Of a stretch of DNA of 64,000 bases, positions 18,691 through 28,750 are shown piece by piece (position 1 is the first letter of the stretch; every line of letters starts with the position of its first letter). The notes under the pieces are model-generated. The model was not told the DNA's origin. It saw only the letters and a list, made by a program, of their open reading frames with translations, and ran no database searches. Where the stretch lies: contig CAZIFQ010000001.1 in assembly GCA_964538375.1 (NCBI GenBank), positions 186,001 to 250,000 on the forward strand, in the 5' to 3' direction. The position numbers and the translations under genes are program-made. Source of the stretch: JAUUZQ01 sp964538375 (GTDB lineage Bacteria > Bacteroidota > Bacteroidia > Bacteroidales > GCA-2748055).

Positions 18691-21303
18691 ATGATGAAGC
18701 ATAGAAAAGTTGCAGTGGCTTATCCTATTTTAGTAATACTATTGCTCATAATAAGCACTGTTTCCCGAGCCCAAATCTCCCAGGGAGGGCTTCCCCTCAG
18801 TTTCACAAACTCAGCCCTTAAAAGCACTGTTCTGGTGCCCACTGTAAGCACAAATCCATTGGATATAGAAAAATTACTGCTTGAAGACCTGGAGAAAGAA
18901 AGGCCTGTACGCTATTCGGTTTTTGAAGATGTATTAATAGACATTAAAGAGCGTGGCGTGGAAATTAGTTTACCGGAAGAGCAAGGTCGCCTCTGGTTAT
19001 ATAATATTGAAAGTGAAAATGCTTTATCCATTCAACTGTTCTTCAACAATTACATCTTACCTGAAGGGGCGATGCTCCACATTTATAATAAGGAGCACTC
19101 CATTGTATATGGAGCATTCACAGCAGCTAATAACAACAAAAGAAATCAGCTGATGATTGCTGATCTTTTTGACCAAGAAATCACCATAGAATATTTTGAG
19201 CCCAATGACGCTGAATTTGAGGGGCTTATTGAGTTGGGCTCAGTGGGACTTTCATACAAAAACTTTCTTAAGTCGGGAACTCCGGCAGACGCATCCGGAT
19301 ATGTGGGCATTAACACCCCTGAAGGTGAGGAGTGGCAAAATGATAAACATGCCGTCTGTAAAATATCTTTTAGAGAAGGCGTTTCGGGATATATATGCAC
19401 GGGGGCCTTACTGAATAATTCAGATGCTGACGGGACTCCGTATTTTCTTACGGCAGACCACTGCATCAGTACTGATGAGGTTGCGGGAACACTGGTTAGT
19501 ATTTTCAACTATGAAACTTACGGTGGAAGCGGAGAAACCTTTGATGGCCTTTCCTTATCCGGAGCACAACTTCTTTCTCATAGCGACGAAACAGATTTCT
19601 GTTTGCTTTTGCTTAACGAAACGCCCGCAGCAGACTATCAACCCTACTACGCCGCGTGGAACGCTACTGAAGATTTGAGTGCTTCTTCTGTAGGGATTCA
19701 TCACCCCCAGGGAACACCAAAAAAAATATCCCTTGATTATGATTCGACTGCTTCCTATGACGAAGAAATTGGCTGGGAAGGGGGCTCAGTAACGCCCGCG
19801 AATACGCACTGGCAGGTTCTTTTTGATCATGGAGCCACAGCCGGGGGTTCCTCTGGATCTCCCTTGTTCAATGCAGATCACCAGGTTATAGGACAATTAC
19901 ATGGTGGAAGTGAAGATGACTTTTATGGAAAGCTAAGCGGTTCTTTTAATCTAGCCGGTACGATAGACATAGGAAACTATCTGAATCCTGGCGGTCTGAA
20001 TCCCGAAGAGCTGACAGAAGGATATTATCCCGAAGGGAATCTTCCTGACCCGCAAATCTTTCCTGAATTTCAAACCGTATGTGCCAATTCTCCAATTCAG
20101 TTAACTGGTATGTCCGCATTTGAGCCGCTTACATGGCTTTGGTCCTTCTCTCCCTCCACGGTAACTTATGCGGAGGGAAGCGATGCAAATTCAAAAGAGC
20201 CAGTTGTGCTATTCGAAGACGAAGGTGCTTACGATGTGAGTATGACGGTAACAAATGCTGCAGGAAGCGAAACAAGGGCATTTCCTGGCACAATTAACGT
20301 GGGAACAACATTAATCATTGATATCATGCCTGTTGGAAATTCGAAGTCCTGTCTTTCCAATTTTGATTCGCTACAACTAGTTGGATATGGCGCTGAGGAC
20401 TACCTGTGGGAGTTAAATAATGATGATAATAGCTTCTATATTGTTGATGAAACGGCAAATCCTATTACAATAAAAATGAACCAGGCGCCTAATGCTGCAT
20501 ACGATTTGTTACTCAATCTTACCGGTTCTCACGGAACCTGTTCTGAATTGGAAACTTATACCATTCCTTTGATCATGCAGAGCAACGACTCTATTAAGGA
20601 TGCATTGGAGGTAAGTATTGGGTCTACTCCTCTTTATTCAAACCAATGTGCCGGTATTGAAGAAAATGAGCCCGTTCCGTCCATTACTGCATGCACAGGC
20701 AACTCCTGGTGCGATGAATTTGGTACCGGAGAAGATATCCTTGGAAACAGTGTTTGGTTTTATTTTATCCCGGAACAAAGCGGTAAGTTTGAGATCAAAT
20801 CGTTTGGGATGGACAATCAGATTGCTGTGTATCATGCTGAAAGTACAGAACAATTGCTTGCCGGGAACTATGAGTTAATAGAGGCTAATGACGATTTTAC
20901 AAACACTAATGCCAACCCAACTGTAAAACCCAACCTGGTTAAAGGAGAAAAATACCTGATACAGGTAGATGGCAGTGCAGGCAATATAACGGGAGAATTT
21001 AATTTAGTTGTTTCCTTGATTTCAGGTATCCAGGATGGTATATCACCGCTTGCAGACCAAATAAAAATCTATCCTCAACCCGTTAGGAATATACTTCAAA
21101 TTGAATATGATGGCTTTATAAATTCAGAAATTATCACGGCCGATGTATATAATATATCAGGAACGAAAGTCTATACCCATTCGTATAAAGACCTCTCAAG
21201 TAATTCACTTGAACTCTCCTTTTCTGAGTTAGCCAGGGGCATTTACTTCATACGTCTGAATGTAGATGATAAGATTTTTATGAAGAAAACCATTAAGTAT
21301 TAA
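18691..21303 (+). CDS. T9SS-secreted trypsin-like serine peptidase with PKD domain
   Basis: Secreted or surface peptidase of 870 residues. A signal peptide (about 1-27) precedes a propeptide of about 170 residues. The catalytic domain resembles lysyl endopeptidase: His257 in FLTADHC, Asp302 in TDFCLLLL, and serine in GGSSGSPLF (Ser388). A PKD-like domain follows (about 465-545), then a C-terminal prepeptidase-like region, and a type A T9SS sorting domain at the end (KIYPQPVRNILQIEYDG ... ARGIYFIRL ... KKTIKY). The sorting domain directs export through the type IX system and, usually, cleavage and anchoring. The gene stands alone, convergent with the patatin gene. Confidence 0.9.
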   Translation: MMKHRKVAVAYPILVILLLIISTVSRAQISQGGLPLSFTNSALKSTVLVPTVSTNPLDIEKLLLEDLEKERPVRYSVFEDVLIDIKERGVEISLPEEQGRLWLYNIESENALSIQLFFNNYILPEGAMLHIYNKEHSIVYGAFTAANNNKRNQLMIADLFDQEITIEYFEPNDAEFEGLIELGSVGLSYKNFLKSGTPADASGYVGINTPEGEEWQNDKHAVCKISFREGVSGYICTGALLNNSDADGTPYFLTADHCISTDEVAGTLVSIFNYETYGGSGETFDGLSLSGAQLLSHSDETDFCLLLLNETPAADYQPYYAAWNATEDLSASSVGIHHPQGTPKKISLDYDSTASYDEEIGWEGGSVTPANTHWQVLFDHGATAGGSSGSPLFNADHQVIGQLHGGSEDDFYGKLSGSFNLAGTIDIGNYLNPGGLNPEELTEGYYPEGNLPDPQIFPEFQTVCANSPIQLTGMSAFEPLTWLWSFSPSTVTYAEGSDANSKEPVVLFEDEGAYDVSMTVTNAAGSETRAFPGTINVGTTLIIDIMPVGNSKSCLSNFDSLQLVGYGAEDYLWELNNDDNSFYIVDETANPITIKMNQAPNAAYDLLLNLTGSHGTCSELETYTIPLIMQSNDSIKDALEVSIGSTPLYSNQCAGIEENEPVPSITACTGNSWCDEFGTGEDILGNSVWFYFIPEQSGKFEIKSFGMDNQIAVYHAESTEQLLAGNYELIEANDDFTNTNANPTVKPNLVKGEKYLIQVDGSAGNITGEFNLVVSLISGIQDGISPLADQIKIYPQPVRNILQIEYDGFINSEIITADVYNISGTKVYTHSYKDLSSNSLELSFSELARGIYFIRLNVDDKIFMKKTIKY

Positions 21304-21312
21304 TAAATAATA

Positions 21313-22197
21313 TTATTTCAGTTGATCCTGGTATGCTTTAATGCTATTTGCAGCTGCAAGCCTTCCAACTTCAACCAGCTCCGCAGCCCTATAGAAGTCA
21401 TAAGTGCCACTCGACTTCCTTGACACATTCACCAAAATGTCCGGGGAGAATTGATCCAGGTTAAGTTGAGAATTATGGTGGGTCATGGTGCTTATCGTTT
21501 TATTGATAAGGTTAAAATAACCGAGTTTTTCATCCCCTCCATGAGGTGTAACTTTTTTTAGATGCGACTGGAACTCTTTGATCTTTTTCTGATAAGCCCT
21601 TTCTTTCTTTTCTTCCTCTGCCTTTGTTGCAACAGGGCTTAAGGTTGGAACATCAGCATTTACGTAAACAGCAGCTAATATATCTCCGGGAATTCTCTTA
21701 ACATGATCAATCGGTACGTTGTTCAGCACTCCCCCGTCCACCAGTAATTTATTTCCTGTATCAACCGGAGTTAATATGGTGGGTATAGAAATCGATGCCC
21801 TGATAGCATCAAACACACTGCCTGAATTAAAAACCACCTCTTCTCTTTTTAACAAATCAACCGCCACAGCCACATAGGGCAAAGAAAGATTCTCAATGTC
21901 TGTATCCGGGATGAATTCCTTCATCGCATGCATAACCTTATCTCCTTTTATAACGCCTTGCTTGCTAATAGTAAAATCGACCAGGCTAAAAACCCTTCTT
22001 CGATCCAATGTAAACATCCACTCCTTATATTCTTCCAGCTTCCCGAGGGCATAAACACCCCCCACAAGCGCTCCCATTGAAGCACCGGCGATGGATGAAA
22101 TTTCAAACCCTTGTTTTTCAAATTCCTCGATAGCTCCGATGTGAGCAATCCCCCTTGCTCCGCCACCAGAAAGAACCAAAGCTATTTTCTTTTTCAC
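21313..22197 (-). CDS. Patatin-like phospholipase
   Basis: Probable lipid acyl hydrolase of 294 residues acting with a Ser-Asp dyad. The oxyanion motif SGGGARGIAHIG lies at residues 10-21, the nucleophile elbow GASMGALVGG follows near residue 38, and the aspartate is in LLVDGGVLNNVP near residue 151. It has no signal peptide, so it acts inside the cell. A charged segment of about 35 residues (KAEEEKKERAYQKKIKEFQ) is inserted before the C-terminal part, as in the bacterial RssA-like group. Its ATG overlaps the stop of the upstream DNPH1-like gene, so the two are translationally coupled. Confidence 0.92.
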   Translation of the reverse strand: MKKKIALVLSGGGARGIAHIGAIEEFEKQGFEISSIAGASMGALVGGVYALGKLEEYKEWMFTLDRRRVFSLVDFTISKQGVIKGDKVMHAMKEFIPDTDIENLSLPYVAVAVDLLKREEVVFNSGSVFDAIRASISIPTILTPVDTGNKLLVDGGVLNNVPIDHVKRIPGDILAAVYVNADVPTLSPVATKAEEEKKERAYQKKIKEFQSHLKKVTPHGGDEKLGYFNLINKTISTMTHHNSQLNLDQFSPDILVNVSRKSSGTYDFYRAAELVEVGRLAAANSIKAYQDQLK

Positions 22198-22625
22198 GAT
22201 GTTAGCATGTTTTGTCTTGAAATAAAATCTTCGATAGGATCCTTCAATTCTTCAATTCCCTGGTAATGAACTATTTCTAAGTCATCACATCCTGAAATCA
22301 TTGCAGAGAGTCTTTGTTTTTCTTGCTTTTTATAAAGACACAGGATTGGCTTTTGCAGTTTCACAGCATAGCCAATTTCAAATCCTACACCCATGCTTGT
22401 TACGGTAACTTCAGCTACGACTATATCAGCTTCTTCTAACCAATGTACATCCTGGGAATAAATCTCTGCATCTGTTTGTGTCAGTTCTTCCTTTTCAATT
22501 ATTGACTTATCGGCAATATGTTCCGTCAATACCTGACCGTAATTCTGAAGCAATTTAATGAGCCGGGCATAGGTTTCAATCAATTCTTGTCCACCCCTGA
22601 TCGAACCGCAAAAATATATTTTCAT
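22194..22625 (-). CDS. DNPH1-like 2'-deoxynucleoside 5'-phosphate N-hydrolase
   Basis: A 143-residue member of the nucleoside 2-deoxyribosyltransferase superfamily. It begins MKIYFCGSIRGGQELIE, which is the nucleotide-binding start of the DNPH1 (Rcl) branch, and has the conserved EADIVVAEVTVTSMGVGFEIG with the catalytic glutamate in the GFEIG segment. DNPH1 hydrolyses the N-glycosidic bond of deoxynucleoside monophosphates, a nucleotide-pool cleaning role. Being cytoplasmic and coupled to a patatin gene is unusual, and a common pathway is not obvious. Confidence 0.8.
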   Translation of the reverse strand: MKIYFCGSIRGGQELIETYARLIKLLQNYGQVLTEHIADKSIIEKEELTQTDAEIYSQDVHWLEEADIVVAEVTVTSMGVGFEIGYAVKLQKPILCLYKKQEKQRLSAMISGCDDLEIVHYQGIEELKDPIEDFISRQNMLTS

Positions 22626-22669
22626 AAATCAATTGAATTTAATTTCTCATACAGTTTGTCTAAAATATA

Positions 22670-23602
22670 TTAATCCAGGGTGAAAACAAATTGATCCCTC
22701 GATAACCCCGCAAATATGCCAAAACCGTTTTCGATATTGCTATATATTCGAACGGGTTCTGAAAATGGATCTCCGCTGGCGTTTTCATATTCTGAGATAG
22801 ACTTCTTATACAGGTAGCCGGTCCTGCTGAGGGACTCTAGCTCAACATAAAATTCTTGTCCTTTGAAAACATCCCACTCCTGAAAACTTAATTTGATCTT
22901 ATATTTTTGTCCGTCGAAAAGAAAATCATTGAAAAGTAGGTTATCGTCCGAAGAAAACTGATCCTCTATTGAAGCATCTTCCACCTGGTAGTAAACACTC
23001 CTTTTATAAATGTGTTTGATGGTAGAATCTACGTAATCATAGTCTACATCATAAGAATACAAGGACATCCTGTAATAATTTTCTTCCATGGCGGGGTCCA
23101 GGAATGTGATCTCAAAAAACCCTTCCACCCAACCACGCTGAATGGTTCCCCATTCATAGTATCTTTCATAATTAAATGAGGAGTCTGTTACAATTACATC
23201 AACATTCGAAAGAGGAACCGCTTGTGGAAGAATATCTTCTGCGTGAATAACCGAGACAAAGTCCGGTGTAGAAACTTCAATTGAATACCGCTCGCCCTGA
23301 ACAGGCAGGTGATCAGTATAACGATACCAGTAGTCTTCATCCATTTCACTAATTGTATCAAGAAATTCTCCCCCCTTGAAGAGCCGGATTGAAGCATTAT
23401 CAATAATTTTTAAATCTGCGTTGTCAAGTACAGAAAGACTGTTGCTCACCTGGAATTTCCATATGCTGTCTGACTCAAAATAACTGTTGACAACTAGTCG
23501 TGATGGCCGAAGCGGAAAATCATCAATCTTCTCCGTGGTTTCACATGCGTTCAATAAGAATATTGAAACTAAGCTGAATAGTATTGTATATATATTTTTC
23601 AT
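22670..23602 (-). CDS. DUF4249 outer-membrane lipoprotein
   Basis: A 310-residue lipoprotein: the signal peptide ends LVSIFLLNAC with Cys19 as lipidation site. The beta-rich body (RPSRLVVNSYFESDSIWKFQ, then ISVLDNADLKI-like strands and a C-terminal GIFAGLSRDQFVF) fits DUF4249, a Bacteroidota family almost always encoded next to a TonB-dependent receptor. It follows the receptor gene by 17 nt on the same strand, so the two should be co-expressed, with the lipoprotein as surface or substrate-capture partner of the receptor. Confidence 0.85.
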   Translation of the reverse strand: MKNIYTILFSLVSIFLLNACETTEKIDDFPLRPSRLVVNSYFESDSIWKFQVSNSLSVLDNADLKIIDNASIRLFKGGEFLDTISEMDEDYWYRYTDHLPVQGERYSIEVSTPDFVSVIHAEDILPQAVPLSNVDVIVTDSSFNYERYYEWGTIQRGWVEGFFEITFLDPAMEENYYRMSLYSYDVDYDYVDSTIKHIYKRSVYYQVEDASIEDQFSSDDNLLFNDFLFDGQKYKIKLSFQEWDVFKGQEFYVELESLSRTGYLYKKSISEYENASGDPFSEPVRIYSNIENGFGIFAGLSRDQFVFTLD

Positions 23603-23619
23603 AAGATTAAACCCCGCCT

Positions 23620-26043
23620 TTAAAATGTAAAACTATATGTTGCTGAAGGAATAAACGGGAACAGACTGACCCGACGCAGGGCCCGGCTTCCCCTGGAATC
23701 GTATCCGACATAGTAATAGAATGGATTTTTACGGTTGTAAACATTATACACGCCAAGGGTCCATGTTGCTTCCCCCCATTTTCGTTGTTTGGATTTCTGG
23801 AAACTGATGTCCAGGCGGTGATAATCGGCTGCGCGTATAGAATTTCTGCTGTCTATATGTTCCAGTTCACCTGAAAAACTAGTCTGATCACCATAGTAGT
23901 TATAATAAGGACCTGAAACTGAAGAAAATACTCCATAATTAAAATATTGTGAATCTCCGAAATACCGCTCTGTGGGAAGGGTGTGCGCTGTTCCGGTTCC
24001 ATAAATCCAGCTTGCTGAAAAATCCCATTTCTCATCGATAGGAAAGGTTAATACAACAGAGATGTCGTGTCTTCTGTCATATTTATAAGGAAATACTTCA
24101 CCCTGGTTCAGTTCCTCAAATTGTCTGTTGGTCCATGAGAGGGTGTAGCCAACCCAACCGGTTAGCATACCAAGCTTTTTTTCAAAAAACACTTCTCCGC
24201 CATATGACCAACCTCTTCCGCTTTCTACCTTATCTTCCCAACCCGTGTTTGAGCCCATGAATGAAGCGCCGTCCCTGTATTCAATCAGGTTATCCATGGT
24301 TTTGTAATATCCTTCTACAGACAGGTGATACATTTGATCAAAGGCCTTGGAAATACCTAAAGCGATCTGCTGCGATTTTTGCGGTTTGATCTTATCCGTT
24401 GCCGGCACCCAAAGATCGGTAGGAAGTCCAATATTGTTGTTTGTTAAGAGGTGGATATATTGCTGCATCATGGCATAAGACGATTTAAGGGACCATGATT
24501 CACTGATCAGGTAACGGGCTGAAACCCGGGGTTGTAAAGAATGGTAGTACTTATTATTTACATAAAACCCAGAATAGTGTAAGCCAAAATTAGCTTTTAG
24601 TCGCTCATTTATTTTAATATCGTCTTCGGCATAGACAGAAAACTCGCTGGCATAAATAAAATCTTCACCCAGGATAGTATCAAGATTTCCCACCTCTTCA
24701 TTTTTAATTTTATATACTGATGCCCCGGGTTTGAAAGTGTGATAAATATAATTTGCTCCGAACCTGATATAATGATTTGCGGCAGGCAGGTAATCAAAAT
24801 CCATTTTTGCAGCAAAATCCTGGATACCGGATAAAAATTCCAATGAATTTATTTCACTGGTAACGCCAGCATCATTTTCCACAATATCCTCAGTATAATT
24901 TTTCACTCCATAGTTGTAATTGCTATACGTTAATGAAGTATTACTAAAAAGTTTACTGGTATATTGATGATTCCATCTTAACGCAGACGTGATGTTCCCC
25001 CACCCCAGGTCGGACTTAGACTCATTTGAATAAACGGTGCCATCATACAAATATTTATAAGGATCCTGGTTCTGATAGAATTTATCCCGGCCTGTGTACA
25101 CACTTAAGAAAAGCCGGTCTTTGTTTGAAAACTTATGATTAATCTTGGCATTGATATCATGAAAGAAATAGCCCTGGGTCGTATATTCATCTCCATCGCC
25201 TATCTGCCTGATAAGAGGTTGAGCAATAAGATCCAGGTATGTTCTCCTGGCTGATACAATAAACGAGGTTTTGTCTTTAATGATAGGTCCTTCGAGGGTT
25301 AGTTTTGAAGCAATCAAGCCCACAGATCCGGAGCCCTGGAATTTTTTCATATTTCCCTCCTTCAAGCTGATATCCAACACAGAAGAAGATCTTCCGCCAT
25401 AGCGGGCTGGAAATCCACCTTTAATCAGGGTCACATTATTAATGGCATCTGCATTAAAAACAGAGAAAAACCCAAACAGGTGAGAGGCATTGTAAACAGG
25501 TGTGCCGTCCAATAAAATCAGGTTTTGATCAGGCCCTCCTCCCCTTACATAAAGTCCGCTTGCACCTTCAGTTCCGGATTGTACCCCGGGAAGCAACTGT
25601 ATGGCTTTTATTACATCTACCTCTCCAAGCAGTGCAGGTATTTTTTTGATGCTCTCCACGGAAATATCAATAGAACTCATCTGGGTTGATTTTACAGATT
25701 GGCTGGGACTGTTAGCGATGATTTCTACTTCTTCAATGCCAATAGAGGGATTAAGCGCAATGATAAGTTCCTTCTCTTCTAATAAGTTAACCTGTTGTAT
25801 GTCAGATTGATAACCCACATAACTGAATACAATATTATATTCTCCCTGCTCCAGTGTCAAGCTAAAGAAACCATAATTGTTGGATGCAGTACCTGCAAGG
25901 TTTCCCTGGGTATATATATTAGCTCCAATCAGTTTTTCTCCTGTCTCTGCATCTTCGATGTATCCGCTAATAGTGTATTTCTGTCCGTACATCAAGGCCA
26001 CACTAAAGAGGGTAAAGAACAGTACAATAATCTTTCTCTTCAT
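23620..26043 (-). CDS. TonB-dependent receptor with carboxypeptidase-like N-domain
   Basis: Outer-membrane receptor of 807 residues for TonB-powered uptake. After the signal peptide (1-20) comes a CarboxypepD_reg-like beta-sandwich (YTISGYIEDAETGEKLIGAN ... GYFFLTLEQ-type), then the plug domain (ALLGEVDVIKAIQLLPGVQS, YVRGGGPDQNLILLDGTPVY, INNVTLIKGGFPARYGGR) and a 22-strand barrel to the C-terminal YSFTF. It belongs to the receptor group paired with DUF4249 lipoproteins. The ligand is unknown; nothing nearby suggests iron or cobalamin. Confidence 0.92.
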   Translation of the reverse strand: MKRKIIVLFFTLFSVALMYGQKYTISGYIEDAETGEKLIGANIYTQGNLAGTASNNYGFFSLTLEQGEYNIVFSYVGYQSDIQQVNLLEEKELIIALNPSIGIEEVEIIANSPSQSVKSTQMSSIDISVESIKKIPALLGEVDVIKAIQLLPGVQSGTEGASGLYVRGGGPDQNLILLDGTPVYNASHLFGFFSVFNADAINNVTLIKGGFPARYGGRSSSVLDISLKEGNMKKFQGSGSVGLIASKLTLEGPIIKDKTSFIVSARRTYLDLIAQPLIRQIGDGDEYTTQGYFFHDINAKINHKFSNKDRLFLSVYTGRDKFYQNQDPYKYLYDGTVYSNESKSDLGWGNITSALRWNHQYTSKLFSNTSLTYSNYNYGVKNYTEDIVENDAGVTSEINSLEFLSGIQDFAAKMDFDYLPAANHYIRFGANYIYHTFKPGASVYKIKNEEVGNLDTILGEDFIYASEFSVYAEDDIKINERLKANFGLHYSGFYVNNKYYHSLQPRVSARYLISESWSLKSSYAMMQQYIHLLTNNNIGLPTDLWVPATDKIKPQKSQQIALGISKAFDQMYHLSVEGYYKTMDNLIEYRDGASFMGSNTGWEDKVESGRGWSYGGEVFFEKKLGMLTGWVGYTLSWTNRQFEELNQGEVFPYKYDRRHDISVVLTFPIDEKWDFSASWIYGTGTAHTLPTERYFGDSQYFNYGVFSSVSGPYYNYYGDQTSFSGELEHIDSRNSIRAADYHRLDISFQKSKQRKWGEATWTLGVYNVYNRKNPFYYYVGYDSRGSRALRRVSLFPFIPSATYSFTF

Positions 26044-26210
26044 ATTATTTAGTAGTCAAAGTTCAAAAAAGAAACGAAAGTAAACAATTATAATTGTTTA
26101 AAGACCCGTGCCGATGAGAATCCGGGGGCATCCACCTGCAAATCCAGGAAATGGATGATCTGGTCAACATAATAACCAAAAGGTACAATGTCTTCAGGAT
26201 AGATACGGAT

Positions 26211-28100
26211 TTATCCCACTTTATGCCTGGTATCCTCAAAAGCAGTTTGTGTGCCAAATACCAAAAGAATATCACCTGTTCTGAAATAAGTATCACCATG
26301 CGGGATAATAAAATTATTTTCCCGCCTGACCATTATCAATACGGCATCTTTATGGAAAGGAACTTCTTTAAGCTGTAATCCGTCAATAGTACTATTTGTA
26401 ATTAAAATCTCTTCGACACTAAAATTCTCAAACGATTCAATAAGTGCATGATATGTAGTGGGTCTGATAATCAGGTTTTCGATGGCTGTGGCCAGTATCT
26501 GTGTAACATCAATCGTTTCAACACCCGATTGTATAAATCTTTGTTTTAGTGAAAACAGGTTAATCCTCGATATAATCTTTTTATGTTGAAATTCATTTCT
26601 GAGCATTTGACCGATCTTCAGGTTTTTTTCATCATCTCCAGTTTCAATTACAATATAGTCCTCAGGGCTGAGCATTAATTCCTGGTAAGTATTTTTCTCA
26701 AGTCCATTACCCTGTATTACATTAATCCCTTTATCCTTAATTTCCCGAAAACGCATTCTATCCAGTTCAATAATAACTACCTTTTTACCATGAACATGTA
26801 ATCGGCGTGCTAACAACACAGCCGTGCTGCCACCGCCAATAATAATGGTTTTATTACCTTCAGTGATACTACTGGGAGTCATCCAGTTATAAATGACTGG
26901 TGAAACAAAACAAGTAATCACTGCCATGATAATAATACTGGCATTTATCCCCGGAGTAATAACATCCAGTTCAAGTCCTATTGCTGAAGCTGCAATAATC
27001 AGGCTTAACCTGGACGACATAAGAAAACCGCCTGAAAGAGCTTTTTTAGTACCGAACAAACGGCACCACAAGAATGAGGGAATAACTTTTATTGCAAATA
27101 GTGATACAAGCAGCAATAACATGAATCCAATCAGTAATTCATTAAATTCCATGAGAGCATTAAGATCGAACTTTACACCTACCATTATAAAAAAAAACGG
27201 GATAAAATAGCCATACCCCATACCGTCCAATTTGACCAACAGGAGTGATCGTTCGCTGTGTAGCATTGAAGACAGTACTAATCCACTCAAAAAAGCACCC
27301 AACAATACAACTTCCTTTCCAATGTATTGAGAGATAACTACAAAAATCATGATTACCAATATGACACCCCTGATACGGATTTGAGAAGCAGCCTGAGATA
27401 ACTGATTGCCTAATCTTTTATACAAAGGTTCATTCTTTAACCTTTTAACAAGCTTATAGAAAACGAGGAAAAGAATAAAAAGCGCAAGGATATAAAGGAG
27501 TTCATAATGAAAGCCATTTATTATTATAAAAGCTGTAAAAGTGAACAATATAATACTTAGAATGTCTGCAATTGCTGCTGCAATGATGATCATCTGACCA
27601 AACCGGCTACCAATTTCACCCCGATCTTTCAAGACGGGCAATACTATAGAAACCGAAGTGGTGACCAGGATAAGTGAGAAATACCAGATACTTGGTATAT
27701 CAATGATCTGCGCAAGGAATAAAGAGGCCAGATACGAAAGAAAAATAGCAAGAATAAATTGTGTAATCCCTACTAATAAAGGATTTTTCAGAAATCGCGA
27801 CGTGGTTAATCTTCGACGGGGTAATGACTCAATAATATGGTCAATATCTATTTCCAGACCACTCAAGAACATAAGGAAAAGAAAACCGAGAAGTGCTAAA
27901 AAATCGAGAATAAGGAAACTATCTTCACTCAGATTTCCGAATAGAAATTTTCCGGCCAGAAAACCCAAAATAATCTCAACGATAACAATCGGTATTTTTT
28001 TTAGCTTTAATAACGACAATAATATGGGAGTTGTCCATGCAATAGCTGCTATCACAAGAAGTGGATAAAAATCAAAATTAAATGAGATGCTTAGAAGCAT
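26211..28100 (-). CDS. CPA2 monovalent cation:proton antiporter with RCK domain
   Basis: Inner-membrane antiporter of 629 residues of the KefB/CPA2 type, for Na+ or K+ homeostasis. The N-terminal 400 residues hold about 12 hydrophobic segments, including GFLFLMFLSGLEIDID with the transport-site acidic residues. A TrkA-N/RCK nucleotide-binding domain follows (IIIGGGSTAVLLARRLHVHG, about residue 405), then a TrkA-C domain (VEEILITNSTIDGLQLKEVP to the end). The RCK domain implies gating by NAD(H) or a dinucleotide. Monocistronic by spacing (167 nt before the receptor gene). Confidence 0.92.
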   Translation of the reverse strand: MLLSISFNFDFYPLLVIAAIAWTTPILLSLLKLKKIPIVIVEIILGFLAGKFLFGNLSEDSFLILDFLALLGFLFLMFLSGLEIDIDHIIESLPRRRLTTSRFLKNPLLVGITQFILAIFLSYLASLFLAQIIDIPSIWYFSLILVTTSVSIVLPVLKDRGEIGSRFGQMIIIAAAIADILSIILFTFTAFIIINGFHYELLYILALFILFLVFYKLVKRLKNEPLYKRLGNQLSQAASQIRIRGVILVIMIFVVISQYIGKEVVLLGAFLSGLVLSSMLHSERSLLLVKLDGMGYGYFIPFFFIMVGVKFDLNALMEFNELLIGFMLLLLVSLFAIKVIPSFLWCRLFGTKKALSGGFLMSSRLSLIIAASAIGLELDVITPGINASIIIMAVITCFVSPVIYNWMTPSSITEGNKTIIIGGGSTAVLLARRLHVHGKKVVIIELDRMRFREIKDKGINVIQGNGLEKNTYQELMLSPEDYIVIETGDDEKNLKIGQMLRNEFQHKKIISRINLFSLKQRFIQSGVETIDVTQILATAIENLIIRPTTYHALIESFENFSVEEILITNSTIDGLQLKEVPFHKDAVLIMVRRENNFIIPHGDTYFRTGDILLVFGTQTAFEDTRHKVG

Positions 28101-28567
28101 TCTTCTCTTTTTAAAATCGTTTTAACTCCCCAATTGTGGCATACCACTTTCCACAGAAACTACAACACATGTAAACGCTACAGAGTGCGATGAATGAATA
28201 AATAATTCATCGCTTGATTCAAAATATTATTAACACTTATGTTTGACATCTATTTCATTAAAACATCATTTAACGCTTACTCATATTCCCTTTTCTGAAA
28301 AAAAGATCCATGCTTCTTTCCTGGGCCATAACCACCAGACAGATCTATAGATAATTTGAATGACATACCTGGCATTCAGTAATGGGTTTGCTATATTAAC
28401 TTTGAACATATACCCACTTCCTGAAGTAAGAGGTTATTTATTCATAATTCTCCTATAATGAGGCATATATATATTTTGTACATTACAAATGTATTGCACA
28501 TATGTTCATTATACAAATAATTTTTCTATTTTTATGAAAAATATGATGTAATATAAACCTCCGGAGA
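28101..28567. other. AT-rich intergenic stretch, no gene recognised
   Basis: I see no coding sequence with family signal here on either strand. The stretch contains an imperfect palindrome GCGATGAAT...ATTCATCGC (about 28187-28213), not followed by a T-run. It is strongly AT-rich, which contrasts with the more GC-rich activase gene just downstream. It may hold the activase promoter, but no clean TTTG/TAnnTTTG pair is visible. Confidence 0.4.
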
Positions 28568-28726
28568 ATATTATTAACTGTACTTGCTATTTTATTGGCT
28601 GTAGGTACTTATGCTCAAGGTGATCTCTCCAGGGTAAGAGCCAGTTAAACAGGTGTATTGGGCGATGCCCCGGCAACCTTGAAATCAATGGAGAAGTTCT
28701 TAATATTTAGAGTTGGGGGAGTCTGA
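28568..28726 (+). pseudogene. Possible relic of a small exported protein
   Basis: An open frame with no start codon reads ILLTVLAILLAVGTYAQG, which is a complete-looking Bacteroidota signal peptide with cleavage after AQ, then DLSRVRAS and a TAA at 28646. The same frame continues past the stop (TGVLGDAPATLKSMEKF) to TGA 28724. One stop, a lost ATG and a short length suggest a decayed gene. I do not recognise the family. It could also be chance. Confidence 0.35.
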
Positions 28727-28750
28727 CTGCTGATCTTAAATGAAACGACC

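Noticed and set aside
28620..28720. SAM-I riboswitch-like words (GGGCGATGCCCCGGCAACC) before the activase gene
   Set aside because: The P1/P2 stems and the downstream core pattern are not present, and the stretch is in frame with a relic coding sequence. Similarity is limited to one hairpin and GGCAACC.
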